This document shows, piece by piece, positions 21,380 to 34,088 of a stretch of DNA of 52,568 nt. Numbering within the stretch: the stretch's first letter is position 1; each line of letters starts with the position of its first letter. This DNA comes from Pezizomycotina sp. ARF18. Taxonomy: Eukaryota; Ascomycota. The DNA is taken from the NCBI GenBank assembly GCA_002224055.1, contig AZLU01000267.1, positions 1-52,568 on the forward strand. Reading direction: 5' to 3'. Position numbers and translations under genes: made by a program. The notes beneath the pieces were generated by a model, which worked only from the letters and a program-made list of their open reading frames with translations, was not told where the DNA came from and made no database searches.

Positions 21380-22336
21380 TTAGTTGAAGTCTGCGATAGG
21401 AGCCTCCTCCCCTCCAACGAGAGAGGCCGTTTCAGCTGGGACAACAGCTGGCTCAAAGATAGCTGTAGCGTTGGCGCTGAGGGTAGCGAATGAGGGGAAT
21501 TGATCGATGACACCAGCTTCCTCAGGATCCGATGCGGTCAGGTCGCTGTCCTCCGACTGATCGTCTTCAGCCGGGAAGTTTCCTTGCTCCTCATTCTCAG
21601 GTACAAACGGCAGATCCGAAGAAGAAGGGAAAGCCTTATCGGACTCAATACTATCGAGAGCGTCAGGGTCGCCGTAGGACGGCGTGAACTGGCACTCCAA
21701 TCTTGCCGAACTGTCGCTTGTTAATCTGCGGCGGCTGGAACGTTAGCGTCCTGCCGTTGCTGGTCGCGCGACGCCTGCTTCTGTTCCGCGAACTGCCGCT
21801 GGTTCGCGAGATCTGCTCCTGTTGCTGTTCATGAGATGTATCAGTGGCGACAGCATCGGCCGGGCGGCCGCCGGAGCCTCGTCGATTACAGCGGCACGGT
21901 GGCGACGGGGAGGGTAGTGGAAGTTTCGGTGTTGTTTCCGATGTGCAGCTTATTCTTAATCTTTTCGATGAAGGTGTGGAGGTTGCGAGCTTGGAGTTCA
22001 GAAGAGGCAGCGTGACCGGCTACGAGTTGGCCGGAGGCCTTCGCGGCAGGTTTGCCGGCGACCATGGAAGGCGTGGCAGCGGGATGGTTCGGCTGGCATC
22101 CACCGGGAGGGGGTGGTGCGATTGAGGCGGATCGCTTGGGGCTGCTGGCGCAGGAGTGATGAGAGCGGGATCACTCGGGGCAGCCGGCGCGGGCGCGGGC
22201 GCTATGAGAGCGGGGGTGGCGTTGGGGTTGGTCGCCAACACGCCAACGGTGATAGAGAGGTCCTGCTGGGCCACGGGCAAGCGAGAACTGGGGCGGAGAG
22301 GGAGGAGGCAACGAGAGCGTAAGTAGAATACTTCAT
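21380..22336 (-). pseudogene. secreted Ala/Pro-rich protein, frameshifted
   Basis: On the minus strand the ATG at 22336 starts a signal peptide (MKYSTYALVASSLSAPVLA). The mature part continues in another frame (LPVAQQDLSITVGVLATNPN, then an Ala/Pro-rich stretch with repeated PSDPALITPAPAAPSDPP). A further frame holds GKPAAKASGQLVAGHAASSE and LHTFIEKIKNKLHIGNNTET, ending VATVPL at a TAA near 21890. The last part, from 21700 to TAG/TTA at 21380, is acidic (SYGDPDALDSIESDKAFPS, then EDDQSEDSDLTASDPEEAG). A Lys-Arg site (INKRQFGKIGV) lies near 21735. Codon use and composition are coding-like throughout, with three or more frame changes. Joined, the protein is about 310 residues, low in cysteine, and probably extracellular or wall-associated. 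I do not recognise a family. Confidence 0.55.
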
Positions 22337-25300
22337 TTTGATATTGTAGAATATAGAGAAAGGTAGCTTTTATGGGTAAAGATCGCAGCGAACGAGGAAT
22401 GAATATGTTGCTAGAGTTGTCAAACTTCAAGCAGTTGGAAGGATTTTAGGTATTGAAAGAGTGACTAGCGTTTTACTTTGAGAGAGATAGGCTTTAGAGT
22501 CTAGATATCTTGATTGATGATTCTGAGATAAAAAACTACCCGAGACGACCGGACGTTCGCTCTTATATATTATCACCTCAGTGGTTTGAAGAGTAGAAAT
22601 ACAATGAAACATGAAGAAGCCAGCGCCGTGCAGCATGGATAATGGTTCTGATGCTTGAATCAAAGGTGTTGTTGATTTTTGCAGTTAGCTACAGGTCAGA
22701 CGTCCTTCTAGAAGCCATATAATACACAATTACAGTCCGGAATCAAATCCCGTCATGTCCCCGGAGTGTCTGGTTGTAGCCTTATGGCTCTGGAGATTCC
22801 AAATTATCCGATGTTGACGGTAGTGACGACAGCATAAGACTCGGCCTCGTCATTATAACAACGGAACCCGGTACGTTATCGGCGTTACCTCAAATTAACC
22901 ATAACAACACCAAGGATGCAGAATAATGGCTTCAAGGTTTATAGAAAGAGCTCCAAGATGCCTTTGTTATGAATCCCATTGTTTGGCAGGTTCGCATAGT
23001 TTTCTGGAAATATAGGTAAACGAACTTTCCCCGCGAGAGTTTCAAGATGTGAGTAAGATCCAGGTTCCTGCTACATAGTTAGCTGATCAGGTACCCTTCA
23101 TGATGTTCCTTCCGTTTAGCGGAATGATGGGGAACTTCAAGGCCCCGATTGACATCTTACGCTGATGTTGTTGGAGTACTGCGAGCACCGCTAGTCTGGG
23201 TGTATTGCATGACGTTTAATTATCGGTAAATAAAGCGGACCCTGAATCACATAGAATACAGTAAACGGATTTTCATTGTCAGTAATGGGCAGGGATTATT
23301 TTTTATAATTCTAGAACGTAAGTAGACTAGGCAGTAATTCCGCAGATTATTATGATGGTGACTCTCCATCTAGAGATACGGGGGGTTTCGGCCCGCGTTG
23401 GATGAAAGCCGACTCGGACCGGACTAGGCATGGCCCCGAGAAGCGGATATTCCCAGAATCGAGAAGCGGGACATCTCTTCTAGCGTCTTAATTTTTTTTT
23501 TTTTTTTTTTTTTTTTTTTGTTGAAGAATTTTGAAAGAAACAGCGCGAGCAGTTTCGGCGCTGAAGTCGATGATACCGCTTTAACAATTTTTACGACTCG
23601 GTCCGGTCACAAGATTCCCCAAAGATCTTTGACACAATTCGAATGCAATTTGAACGCTCTCGGTCCTTGTAAGTCGAGAATAGGCTCTATCAAAACAGCG
23701 ACCATCTCAACCTTGAGATTACATACTCTCCTATTGGTCCATGGCTATTACTATTTCGAGGCAACTCAAAAATTTTTACTATATTGGAGGAATATGTCAT
23801 TTGATGTAGTGAAGTTTGAACGAAAATAGCCAGCGGAGACGATTGCCTCAGACTACTATCAATAGCACATCGCAATAACCATTCTGCGGCTCAAACACTG
23901 TCACCGGTTTTGTTTCTCAGATGCCGCGTAAACATACCCTCAAGTTCCTGGATATTAATTTACCAGTGCATGCTTACCTTAGTTGGTGGCGATACAGTTA
24001 ATAGGATGGCTATATGATTTGGTTTAATTTCTACAAGCGAGTCTGCGATAATCATGTCCCGTGTAGGCTTTTACAAGTGCCAAAGTCTGTAGCCAGGAAG
24101 CCGTACAAGCCGGTAACTGTAGGTGGTGAACCCCCACGATACGATGGCAAGTCTAATAGTAAGCCCAACGAAACTTTTGAAAATCGATACTGTTTCAAGC
24201 TAAACCTTCGGTGGAGACTGATTCTCACGATAAGACCAAATATAGCTAGATTGTCGTTTGTTTTGTGGAAAATCCCTTTGCCCCGGTTTCACACAACACA
24301 GATACACGTTCGCCGACTTGCTTAGAGTTTTTCCATCACGTTCCATGATCCTTAAGACGGATCAAATTGCGCATTTGATCGCTATAGAAGTGGAGACATC
24401 GTGATATACAATCCAACCCTGCGATACCACAACCTCCATATACAAGCAAATAACAATATCTGCAGGTACGGGTAACGGTTTTCTTTCTTCGCAATTACAC
24501 GTCGTTCCAATAACCCTTTATAGCTCCTCTGCGAAGTACCCGCCGGATTATACTAAGCTCAGAAAAGTCTCACCAGGACGCCACAGCTGCAGAACGATTC
24601 GGAATTATAGACCCTGGAGCAAAAGATGGCAGGATGATATCGTATCACGCTTCGTATTCTTCTGCTCTGCAAATTGCTGAGCGACTGACGAAACCCTAAG
24701 TTCTTAAATGGCACAGGATGTTCTTCGGACGATCTATATCTCTTTTAGGTCGTAGTTCCCCCTCCTCTTTGCTGCTCAAAGGTCTTAATTTAGAAGGCTA
24801 GGTCTTATTCGGGGAAAGCTTCACGAAAATAGTGGTCTGGACCACGGCCACCCACGCTATTGACGTCAAGACGCACGAAATTTTATTCACCACCATGTCA
24901 CCACAATTACCACACCTTTACTTATTTTTATTACACCGCACCAACCGCTGCTAGTGACTTTAGTGACCGCCGCTATCAAATCTCGTCTTTGGGTGCCGCA
25001 TGAGGTCATCCGACGCCAGTTTGGAAGTTTCGAAACATGTAGGGCATCCAAAAAGAGGAGGTCTAACAGCTCGTCATTTTAACTTACGTTAGCGAAGGGA
25101 CACAGCAAAAGAGCACATCAATCTCTCGAAATAGAGAAAAGCTACAAGGGGGGTTGAAGAATAAATAAGAAAGGGAGTTTTAAAGTATTAGCAAATCTCC
25201 ACAGAGACCGCGGGACTTGGCGAAGTTTGGGGGGTTTTGAACTTTTGCAGTTATCTCACACACTCTAACAGTCTCCACACTATTCTCCTCCGTTCATTTT

Positions 25301-25354
25301 CTGCAGAAGACCTTCCCAGTAAACTTTCTTCTGATTCGATAAAAGACGAGGTAC
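22337..25354. other. long stretch with no supportable gene; contains T28 tract
   Basis: About 3 kb without a recognisable gene on either strand. A T28 tract lies at 23492-23519. The 103-codon frames at 23518 and 24014 have no motif, no coding-like composition and no neighbouring exons. Confidence 0.45.
23492..23519. repeat. homopolymer T28
   Basis: Run of 28 T, equal in length to the tracts at 5246 and 9047. Confidence 0.95.
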
Positions 25355-25997
25355 ATGAAGGTGAGACTGCGTTTTTTATTTTTACTTTCGTTTTACCAGT
25401 ACCTTTCACTTGCTGAAGAAGCGGGGCCTTCATTGATCAACACGGGAGATGCATTAGAGTACATGTGCGAGAGCGCAAAAAAGGGAGTGTGGGACAAGTA
25501 CTGTGGAGACCCTCGTTATTTCTCCTCAATAGCTGATGAGGTTCGTGCATTTCTAAAAGCAATGAAAATTATTGTGCGAATTAGGATCGGGTGGCGCGCT
25601 ACGTAGCGATGACCCTACCAATGAACTCCTCTCTGGACAGCCACCGCCGGAGAACTCGACATGGGGGATATCTAAACGGTAAGTAATGTAAGCATCCTTA
25701 CGTTAAGAACCGTACTGTGCTCAGATATACGGAGACTTAGAAGTTCATGTAAGAAATGCTTGAGTGCATTTTTTTCTATTCTGCAGGTAGCATCTCCTAT
25801 ATCCCATACATTTTCCAAATTTCTTTTCTTACTATATACTTCTCTAATCTCTAGGTAATCTCGCTGCCTCCGGTAATTGCTTTTCCAGCTCATTCTTTCT
25901 CTTTCTATTCGCGCTGTCTTTCTTAATTTGGATCGCCCCCGCTAAGACCTTATTCGATCCATGGACCCCGGTAGGCCAAGTGCTTAAAAAGCCCTAG
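25355..25997 (+). pseudogene. secreted or surface protein with signal peptide and C-terminal hydrophobic segment
   Basis: ATG at 25355 starts a good signal peptide (MKVRLRFLFLLSFYQYLSLA) followed by EEAGPSLINTGDALEYMCES and WDKYCGDPRYFSSIADEVRA, with two cysteines. After AFLKAM the frame is broken. Another frame reads GSGGALRSDDPTNELLSGQP and ISKR up to a strong donor GTAAGT at 25679. Acceptors are at 25786 (CTGCAG) and 25854 (TCTCTAG). From the second one, GNLAASGNCFSSSFFLFLFA and LSFLIWIAPAKTLFDPW run to TAG at 25995-25997, which would be a hydrophobic tail. The total of about 160 residues with an N-terminal signal and a hydrophobic C-terminus recalls GPI-anchored or membrane-tethered small proteins, but no clear omega site is seen. 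The family is unknown to me. Confidence 0.45.
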
Positions 25998-26472
25998 CGA
26001 GATTAAAAGCAACTGGGGAGCGCTGTGGAGTTTCTGTAAGAAGGCGCCCGGTAGATTTATTTTGCTTGCTTGAGAAAGAATGATTAATACGTACCGGTGG
26101 AATATAATATAATATAATAGGTGGCTGTCTTTTTAGGCTGCTTAAAGTACATATTTGTGAACGGGAAAGGATTGAAAAGGGAATAGGAGGAAATTTTCGC
26201 GCTCCCAGGTTAAATACAGAAAGAATCAAAACTTACAAGTGGACGGGAAGAAAAAAAAAACAAGAAAAAGCCATCGATCGGTATTCCATTCTCGGGAAAA
26301 TCTTGTCTCTCCTCCAAGTTTTAGATCTAAGTAGGAGTGTACACGACCGAGCAAACCGCGATCTCCCTGGTCCAACCAACGTCCATGAACCGGCGGCTTC
26401 TATTACCACCCAAGGCAGTATTAGTCTCTAGAAACAAGGAATCAGAGGAGAATCACCTAAGAACACACTAAC
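25998..26472. other. upstream region of the multi-exon gene
   Basis: No gene. An ATAATATAATATAATA run lies near 26101. The last 80 bases before the ATG at 26473 are A/C-rich, ending CACACTAACATGGCC. Confidence 0.35.
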
Positions 26473-28759
26473 ATGGCCAGCGCCGATGTATTTGACCATG
26501 CCCTCGTTCAGCAAAGGATAGAGGGCGCGTCGAGGAAACTGAGCTGCCTCCAGTCGGCCTCGCTAACGTCGCTACGGCGGCAGTCGGTCGGGACTAACAA
26601 TAGCGCTTTGTCGCCGCTTCTCAGGCGGTGCTCCGCGGACTCGGACGCCTCCTCGCCATTTCTGCCGACCCCGAGGAGTTTATCCGGTCTGAGCAACTGT
26701 ACGGGTAATGGTACCGACAGCGATACCGCGACCGACGACAGCTTTAACCCAATTACGAGCGCACTGCGCAGAACCACACGCACGCCGCTTTACGTACATC
26801 CATACTACTGGACTCATATACACCGCAAAGTTCTTCTCTCGTTATCGCTGGAGACAATCGATGCGCTGGATCTGAGTGGTACGGGATCATACGACAGCGA
26901 CTGCAAGGATGACGAGGACGCTAAGGCTAGCGACTCAGATGTGCAGCAAGAATACCCACACGACGACTTAGAATTCGAGGAAGACGACGAAGACGAGGAA
27001 GAAGACGAGAATGAGGCGGCCATAGCGTCTAGTATCCACATACAACACCGTCGGTCAATCAGTACGACCGAGCGGAGGCGATCACGGATTTGAAGCGGGG
27101 CCTACTTACAGCCTACCTTCTATCGATGATAGTCTGTGCAGCATTCTTAAATCTGCTCTGTGGAGCCTTAGCGACGACGGTAACAACGGGACCCTAGCGT
27201 TACCAAAAACCCCTCTATTTTCTTAGAGGATGAGGATGCCTTGTAAGTATTTTCTCCAGAAGCTATGAAACTACTAGCTGTGGAGTCTTTTTTTTTCGGA
27301 GTCATTTCCTTTTTATGCAGGCATCCCGCATGTCTTAAAAACCATTGATCGACGGGAAATAAGAAAAAATCCTAAAACAAAAAGCAAGGGAAAAAAGTGT
27401 GGATCTGTTTTGTAACATTGCAAATCTGATAAGGGTATTTTCGGTTTGCTAACACGCGTGTGTACTCCTATAGATGGAACCGAGGCTGCCCGCCCAAGCT
27501 AGACTTTTCGTTCTGTGGGGACGAAGCTCCATTACCCGTCGATGCTGTCCTGAAGCTACGGTACCCCTTCCAATTTGAAGAGGTACCTATTCTAGCAGTA
27601 ATAGACCGGTCGGAGCACCTCGACCGCCGATACCGCTATCGTAAGCGGGACCGCTCGAAGAAGAAGATGCCCTGGCCCGATGAGCACCGGTGGGACGTTC
27701 CCTTCAGTGGGATCGAGACTTTGGATCCTTACTTCCTGGCCGTGCTGCTATCGATCGCTCAAAGCGCAGCGGTCGGTTGCTGAAGAGCACGGCAGGAAAT
27801 GGATTGCTATACCGTAAGTCATACATAGAGATTACTATGGTCCTCTATAAAAATACATTCCTGATAGCTTCAGCATTATAGGCACAGTTATGTTTCGTAT
27901 ACCTGGATCCCACCTGCGCCTTCCGCTCCGCCCTTCCTCCGCGCTATCCGACTTCTCACCCTATCCTTCCTTCATCCTTAATAAATTCTCCAACCCTCTC
28001 TATACATACTCCTCCTTCTCCTCTTTCTCCCTTCTCGCATTCACCCTTATCCCACTCTCGCCTCTTATCGGAAACCTCCCACCGCCGCCTCCTCTGCCTT
28101 CTAACCCGCTCCTTCCCAATTTACATTCTACACCACGCCGTCATTCAAGATCACGCTCCATCCGTCTCCCTCCGGAATCCTCCCCCTACCCGTTCCACTC
28201 CTGCCAGGTCGTAACTGTCTCCGCACGAATATCGATTCGTACCTCGACCTCCTGACAAAGCCATCCTCGCCATCGTCCGACTCCCCTTCTTCACTACCAT
28301 ACCCTTACCCGTCGTTCGCGGACGGGTTGGACTTTAAAGACGAGGAACCTTTTTTCCGGGTTAGCATGAAAGCATACTATGTTATCGCGTGAGCCTGATC
28401 TCTCGATGCGTTCGGCGGAGCCTAGGAGCGTTCCCGTGCGCGAGACGAGTTGGTTTCTGGACGATAGGGCGCCATCGTGTCAGGATAGGGAACTAGTGGA
28501 GGAGAAGGAGCTGCTAGAGCATATACGAAAGCTGGTGGGCAAGGAGGCGGTGAGGTGGACTACCGAATCGCATATTGACGAGCCGTTGTTAATGGCTACG
28601 CCGCCGATCAGCGATGATGAACGAGGAGGTTATGGGCGTTCATGTTCATGTTCCGCCTCCGGCGTCGCAAAGGATGTTCGGAAGAAACGGCCGCGGTCGG
28701 GAATAGTGGTTAGCGAAGAAGAGAGGGTTAAGATAGCGAGAATAATTCGCGGGTTTTGA
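26473..28759 (+). CDS. multi-exon gene of an uncharacterised fungal protein family
   Basis: ATG at 26473 (CTAACATGG context) opens a 206-codon frame: Ser/Arg-rich N-terminus, YVHPYYWTHIHRKVLLSLSL, ETIDALDLSGTGSYDSD, then a long acidic Asp/Glu tract. Downstream frames add DDSLCSILKSALWSLSDDG and an acidic FLEDEDAL before a GTAAGT donor at 27243. The intron to 27473 has CTAAC near 27450. Exon 2 reads VDAVLKLRYPFQFEEVPILA, RRYRYRKRDRSKKKMPWPDE and HRWDVPFSGIETLDPYFLAV, ending near RLLKSTAGNGLLYR. A second intron is 27814-27881. Later pieces include NIDSYLDLLTKPSSPSSDS, FKDEEPFFRVSMKAYYVIA and, from 28379, a 126-codon basic frame ending IIRGF. The W.VPF.GIE.LDPYFL block resembles uncharacterised ascomycete proteins I recall without a name. 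At least four frame changes are present. It is probably intracellular; function unknown. Confidence 0.55.
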
Positions 28760-31592
28760 TGTTCTTTTCGTTGGTACACTACATATGGGTCGCTGGGTAT
28801 AGTAAAAGGGTTTCTCATTTTTGCTTCGACTGATGGGGTTTTCATACGAGTATTTTTTACATCCAGTGGACCGAACATGAGTTGGAGCAAATGAAATAAG
28901 AAGTAGTCTTATACGATATGTAATAATGATAGTCACGATCCTCATTAATAGTAGTTATATCTAACGCATTCTTATTGAAGTCATATCTTGTACCGTGACC
29001 GCAAAGATCTTGTTACAGGCTACTTCATAACGTTTCTGAACATCAAGATACGGATCGTTATGTTCTTCGCGTCACAGATCTGTCACCACTGGTAACACAT
29101 CTTTAAACGTATTTAATCACTATAATCATACATCTAGTTGAGGACGATCCAACTTCGCTGGAAACATGTTATATGGTATTGATATTCGAAAGCCTTATCC
29201 AAACATTCTCCGGTATAAGTTCAAGGAGAATGTCAATCTAACCGAGCATTATAAAGGATCGCGGTCGGACGACGCTCTGGAGTAACTCCAGTACTGCCCG
29301 GTTTTAATCGAAGAATGTCTTGTGAAGTTAATGTGATGAAAATGCGGATGGTTCAATATGCACCTGTAAAACCACTATTCCCAGTGTACTGAGATTCCGT
29401 AGCCTGTTCCGTAGGTCGAGTACGGTCTGAAATCTGCTAACCTACCATATCGCGGGCAGCGCCGCTTAAAACCTCGCGAGATGTCATCTTTCTCGTGGAG
29501 CAGCGATTATAAACATGCAATTTCCGGGATACGAAAGTTCTGCGCGCAGAAGAAAGGAAATAATAAAGAAACAATAACGGATTTCAATTCCGTTATTTCA
29601 AAGTTCGCTTTCGTATTACGCACTGATATCTGTCATACGGGCTTCTCGGATTCGGATGGAAAATAACGGTGGTTGGGAGCAGCTCCACATCCGGACTTGC
29701 TATTCAATGGTAGCAACGGTATTATGGAAGTGACGTCCGCGGTGAGTCTCACAGGACCAAATAACAACGCCGCACGTAGGATGATCAGCCTTCTTTCGTT
29801 TCGAGCTATCGCGAAAGAACGAAGGAATAGATCGGTACCATAGCTTGTTTTATCAAGAACGTCTCCAACCTGTAGTTAGCTTTGCTGCGATACGCGATGG
29901 AATTAGACCCATAACTAGTTTATATATTATACATCGCGGTGAGCTTTTACGACCAAAGAGTAGTAGTACCTCGGTTTCGAGGCTAATATCTCAGTTTGGA
30001 ACCCTGAATTAAGCCGGGCATGCCAGCTAGTATGGCGAAGCAAAATCCGGGAGAATCCTAAGGTGTCTGCAGTCCTGCTGAGTTTCAACCTTCAAGAGAC
30101 CACGCGCTGGTATAGTGGGAATAGCGGGGTCAAAGAGTTAGAGATCATGAGCTTTATCCACCAGACTGATACATTCAATTTATAGCCATTTTTGGTGAAT
30201 AAATCGAAGCTATTCCTGTCTCTCGCTCCAGGGCGACCAAATTATTTGTTTTGTTTAGCGAGGCGTTGCGATTGGGTGGGCTTTTTTTTTCAAACAAATA
30301 GGTCTCGCAATCATGCATAATACAAGCCTCCAGAGACCCTGAAGAATAGGCCTCATGATGAGTCCCTTTGAAAATTCCACTCGACGGAGGATAGGATTTC
30401 GAGACCCGCTTTTTATGGCGACACTCCCTGAGGGCTGGTCCCTTCAATCATACTTTTGTTCTGTTCTTAATCCTTAACGAGTAGTAACAGGAAATCGGCT
30501 CAAATGTATTGTCAGGACTATTTCTTTTAGTTCTCGGGACGATAATTTAAGATGACGCCGGAGGCTCATATGGATGGCGCTCTCGGTCTCCCACCAACAG
30601 ACAGACTTGGTTAAACATTTGCGATTTCGATCGTGATAATGACGGCCGCTCCGCCTCTATATTTATTCATCCCACCAACGGCTTCGGGAGACAAACGAGA
30701 GAAGTCCTTGGGCCTGGCGCTAGTTTATCAACCCTTTGGTTTCGATCAAGAGTAATCGGCATGCAGGGTCAACGAGAACTGTCCAGAGATATATTGGAGC
30801 CTCCGTGATTGTTCTAGGTATTCTTTTAATTTTCTACCGCGAAATTAAATACCGCGATGATCAAATTTGCCCCGAGTCTCCGCTCCACTTTCACAGCTTG
30901 CGAGTTCTCGTACCTTGCTTAGCCGTGAATCCGGTACGACCGTCCCATCCCTCGCATCCAATTTAATCGCCAATATATCAGAATCTGACGTTCATTGAAC
31001 TTGATTCTCAGTCACTTACATTTTATTTCCCTTTCTGGTGGTGGTTTCTCAGGGCGCTTCAAGGATGTACACGGCTTTGCTTTGGGTATATTGCTCATCA
31101 CCACGAGACGGTTTCGCTTACGAGTTTTAAAACATTTGAGGAAATTGACAGAAGACGGAGAAGTGGTATATTTACGGGAGGCACAGGATTAACGTAACGT
31201 CGTCTTTACCGAATGCATAACGAAGCCAATCCAGCCGCCGGCTGCCTTATTATCGTCTTTATCTCGTATTTTGAGTATAAAGGTGAATAATATTTCTCGT
31301 GCACTTAAATATTGAGTAGTTTCTGTTGGAGATGATATCTTCCTATTCTCCATGGTCGCTTCGGTTCAAGTGCTCCTGTGGCAGTGGTTCTGGGCTTTGC
31401 AAATCATTCCTTTACAAGCTACCAATAGAGATATTGGTACGGACATTCACTTCACGTCACTCTTTCAACCTTTTCTCCCCCTCATTCAATCTTTGCGTGC
31501 AGTATATCCCAAGCGGATCATTACATTCCCTTTGTTTTGAAAGCTTCACCAGAGCCTTCCAGGTCCTCAATCGATCTCCATATCTTTTCATC
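28760..31592. other. long stretch with no supportable gene
   Basis: No recognisable coding pattern on either strand. A minus-strand frame of 90 codons at 30175-30447 and a plus-strand frame of 76 codons at 30736 have no motif. TATAAAG at 31274 and the pyrimidine-rich stretch at 31470-31590 may be the promoter and leader of the phospholipase gene. Confidence 0.45.
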
Positions 31593-32299
31593 ATGTTTCT
31601 CAGACAGATCGTTGCCCTCGCCATACTCGCCATTACGCAGGTCGTTGCAGTACATCCGTCAATGTACAGACACGTAAAACCAGTACATCAAAACCACACT
31701 CAAATACCCCAGTTGTCGTCCACTGGTGCGAACGCTCGCCTCAAGGCTCGCCAATCCTCTTACCAGGATCCTCTAAACCTCATCGCAATGTCGGCCCCGA
31801 CGGCGTTGGACCTGATAATGAGCTCCTTATAGCATGACTACCTCCAAGGCTACACAGACAGCCTGCTGGACGCCGACATGGACACGTTCGTGCTCTACCA
31901 CCAACAAGCGTGGCCGAAAGGCCTCGACTGGAGTACAGATGGCTGCTCCGTCCCGTCGTTTCGACGCAAGTTGCGAATGACCCCGCGGGTAATGACTTCC
32001 TGATGTCATGCTGGAGGCACGACTTTGCGTACAGAACTACAAAGTCCAAGGCCGCTGCGGAAACGGTGGAAAAGACAGGGCGGACACAGAGTTCAAGAAT
32101 GACATGGACAACTGTGCTACGCCCACTACTCCACCAGAGATTGCAGCGTATATGGCAGCGGTTGGCTCGACCAGGTTAAGAAATGGCTTTGCGAGGCCGC
32201 TAATGTCATTCCGGGGGCCGACGGGGAGCGTGCTTGCTGCTGTCAGATGCGTATTACGAGGCCGTCCACGAGCTCGCCGGACAGTATTGTCCTTCGTAA
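31593..32299 (+). pseudogene. fungal secreted phospholipase A2, interrupted
   Basis: Fungal group phospholipases A2 hydrolyse the sn-2 ester of glycerophospholipids outside the cell with a His-Asp pair. ATG at 31593 starts a signal peptide (MFLRQIVALAILAITQVVAV) and a pro-region with a Lys-Ala-Arg site (RLKARQSS). An in-frame TAG at 31830-31832 follows, and the same frame goes on to LDWSTDGCSVPSF. The catalytic block DFLMSCWRHDFAYR is in the next frame, NYKVQGRCGNGGKDRADTEF and KNDMDNC in a third, DQVKKWLCEAANVI back in the first, and DAYYEAVHELAGQYCPS with TAA at 32297-32299 in the second. That makes four frame changes and one stop in 707 bp. The active-site His-Asp and at least seven cysteines are kept. 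TAG could be CAG after C-to-T. Length (about 235 codons with signal and pro-region) suits the family. Confidence 0.8.
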
Positions 32300-34088
32300 C
32301 TCACTGCATCGGTTCTCCGTCGTTGCGTAGCCGGCTTCCCTCATTTCTCCTCCGATTTGGCGTTTAATTTCTTCAAATCGTTTCTCCTGTCTTCCACCGC
32401 GCCTTATATCTCGAAGATATCGGCGAACTCTTTTGTCCTTACTGAAATTCAGCGAAGTCGCGTTTTGTATAATAGCAAACTATCAAAAATACCCCAGGGC
32501 GGCTTAGTTCTAATGCTCTGTTTTCTAACTTCCGTTTACGCCGCTAGCAGTTTTGTACAAAATTTAGGCGATGCACATTGAGTCGTAGTTGCGATCCTTT
32601 CCCATGTCAAATAGTTTGACATGTTCGCCTGTTGGCGATCAGAAAAGAATCATACATCTTCAGTTGAAGTTCCAAATTCATACATGAGTTTCCCCGACGC
32701 AAATTAAAGTATTGAGTAGTTTCCTGATGTTACACATAAATCATCTCCAAGTCCCGTTTCTATTTCCACGATTGAGAGTTCTGGTAAAATCAATCGTTAC
32801 GAGCGGGGGTTACACGCCATCGATATTAGCAGGGGTAGTCCCGGATATGTGAGCTCGAGCCCCATCGCAAATGCGCATGAACGGTCGAAGCTCGGATAAA
32901 ACGCGATCAATCTCCGGAGAACCGTATTTGCTTCGGCGAACCTTTTATTATCTTAGTCCTGAAATATCTCTTTTATCAATTTGTAGCTACTAACAGCGGG
33001 TCTTCTTCGGATGGTGATCGGGCGGACAAAAATCATATGGCTGATTACATTTCGGCGGCGAATTGCCTAGTTACAGTACGGCATGTACAAATCCTGAGCA
33101 GAATGCCCTAGAAAACAAAAATGAAACCGAATTTTTAGCTTAACATTACGGAATAATTAAGTATTAAAAGTAAAAATTAAATCAATGAAAATATATATAT
33201 ATTCAGATGGTTAGCTTTCATATGATATAAGTCTCTTATCATTATTTGATTTAGTGATGTTTTAGTTCTGGTTGAAGAGATGCGCACTAGGTTTAATTTT
33301 TCTAGGGCATTCTGCTGGCCATCTGTGCCCTATGTGGGGTTAAGTATCGAAAGTCGCAGGGCCTTGGTGTCGAATATGGAATCGGCATGCATTCGGTCTC
33401 TCTGCGCTTGGGGGTAGGAGATGTTGATATGGGCGCAATGGATATGAAAGTATTACTGCGTAGTTCTATAGGTCTTAAGTTAAATTTTAGCGGGTGGCAA
33501 TGCAAACTAAACAGTTAGTTTCGACAATTTAAACACGAGCAGGCAACAAGATCTTTTTATTAATACCAATAATGATCGCTGAATATATGCTTTCAACTAC
33601 ATGTAGTATCTATGTAGACCTATATTGCAGGCCGAACTAGTAAATCCTCATTTTTACCTCGAGGTGATTGTAAGTCAACCTTTACCGAGATCCATGCGCT
33701 CTGGTAGGACAGCTAGCTCCAGCGCTTAATTGCCTTAACCACAGTACACACTACATGATACTCGATTTTTCCTATTTTCGGTGTTAGGGTCAGGCAAAAC
33801 CCGTTTCGTTGCCGGTGTTGGACTTCCGAAAGCGCTGCCACTTACTAGCTCTATACTTAGACTTAGCCAGCTTTGATCATGATGCCCCCCTAAGGCGTTG
33901 GGATTACTACGCTGATAACCGGTTCATCTGGAAACCATACTAACTCAGCCTTTCCAATGGCGGTAACCAGCGGACTTAGCTTTTAATCTAGATCTTGTTG
34001 CTTCCTAGTATAGGCAACGTGTTCCGAGCTTGTCAGTAAATTTGATCTTTTTCGCAGTGCAGTACTACTACTACTAACGGCTTCCGAT
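32300..34088. other. no gene seen; A+T-rich patch
   Basis: Nothing recognisable. 33100-33240 is A+T-rich with a TATATATATAT run near 33190 and may be a decayed repeat. Confidence 0.45.

Noticed and set aside
23518-24325. Two plus-strand frames of 103 codons
   Set aside because: No start context, motif, composition or exon partners; judged chance frames.
26508-27041. Minus-strand frames with a Ser run
   Set aside because: They are shadows of the acidic plus-strand gene at 26473; the Ser run is the reverse of its Glu/Asp codons.
30175-30447. 90-codon minus-strand frame
   Set aside because: No motif or supporting exon; likely chance.
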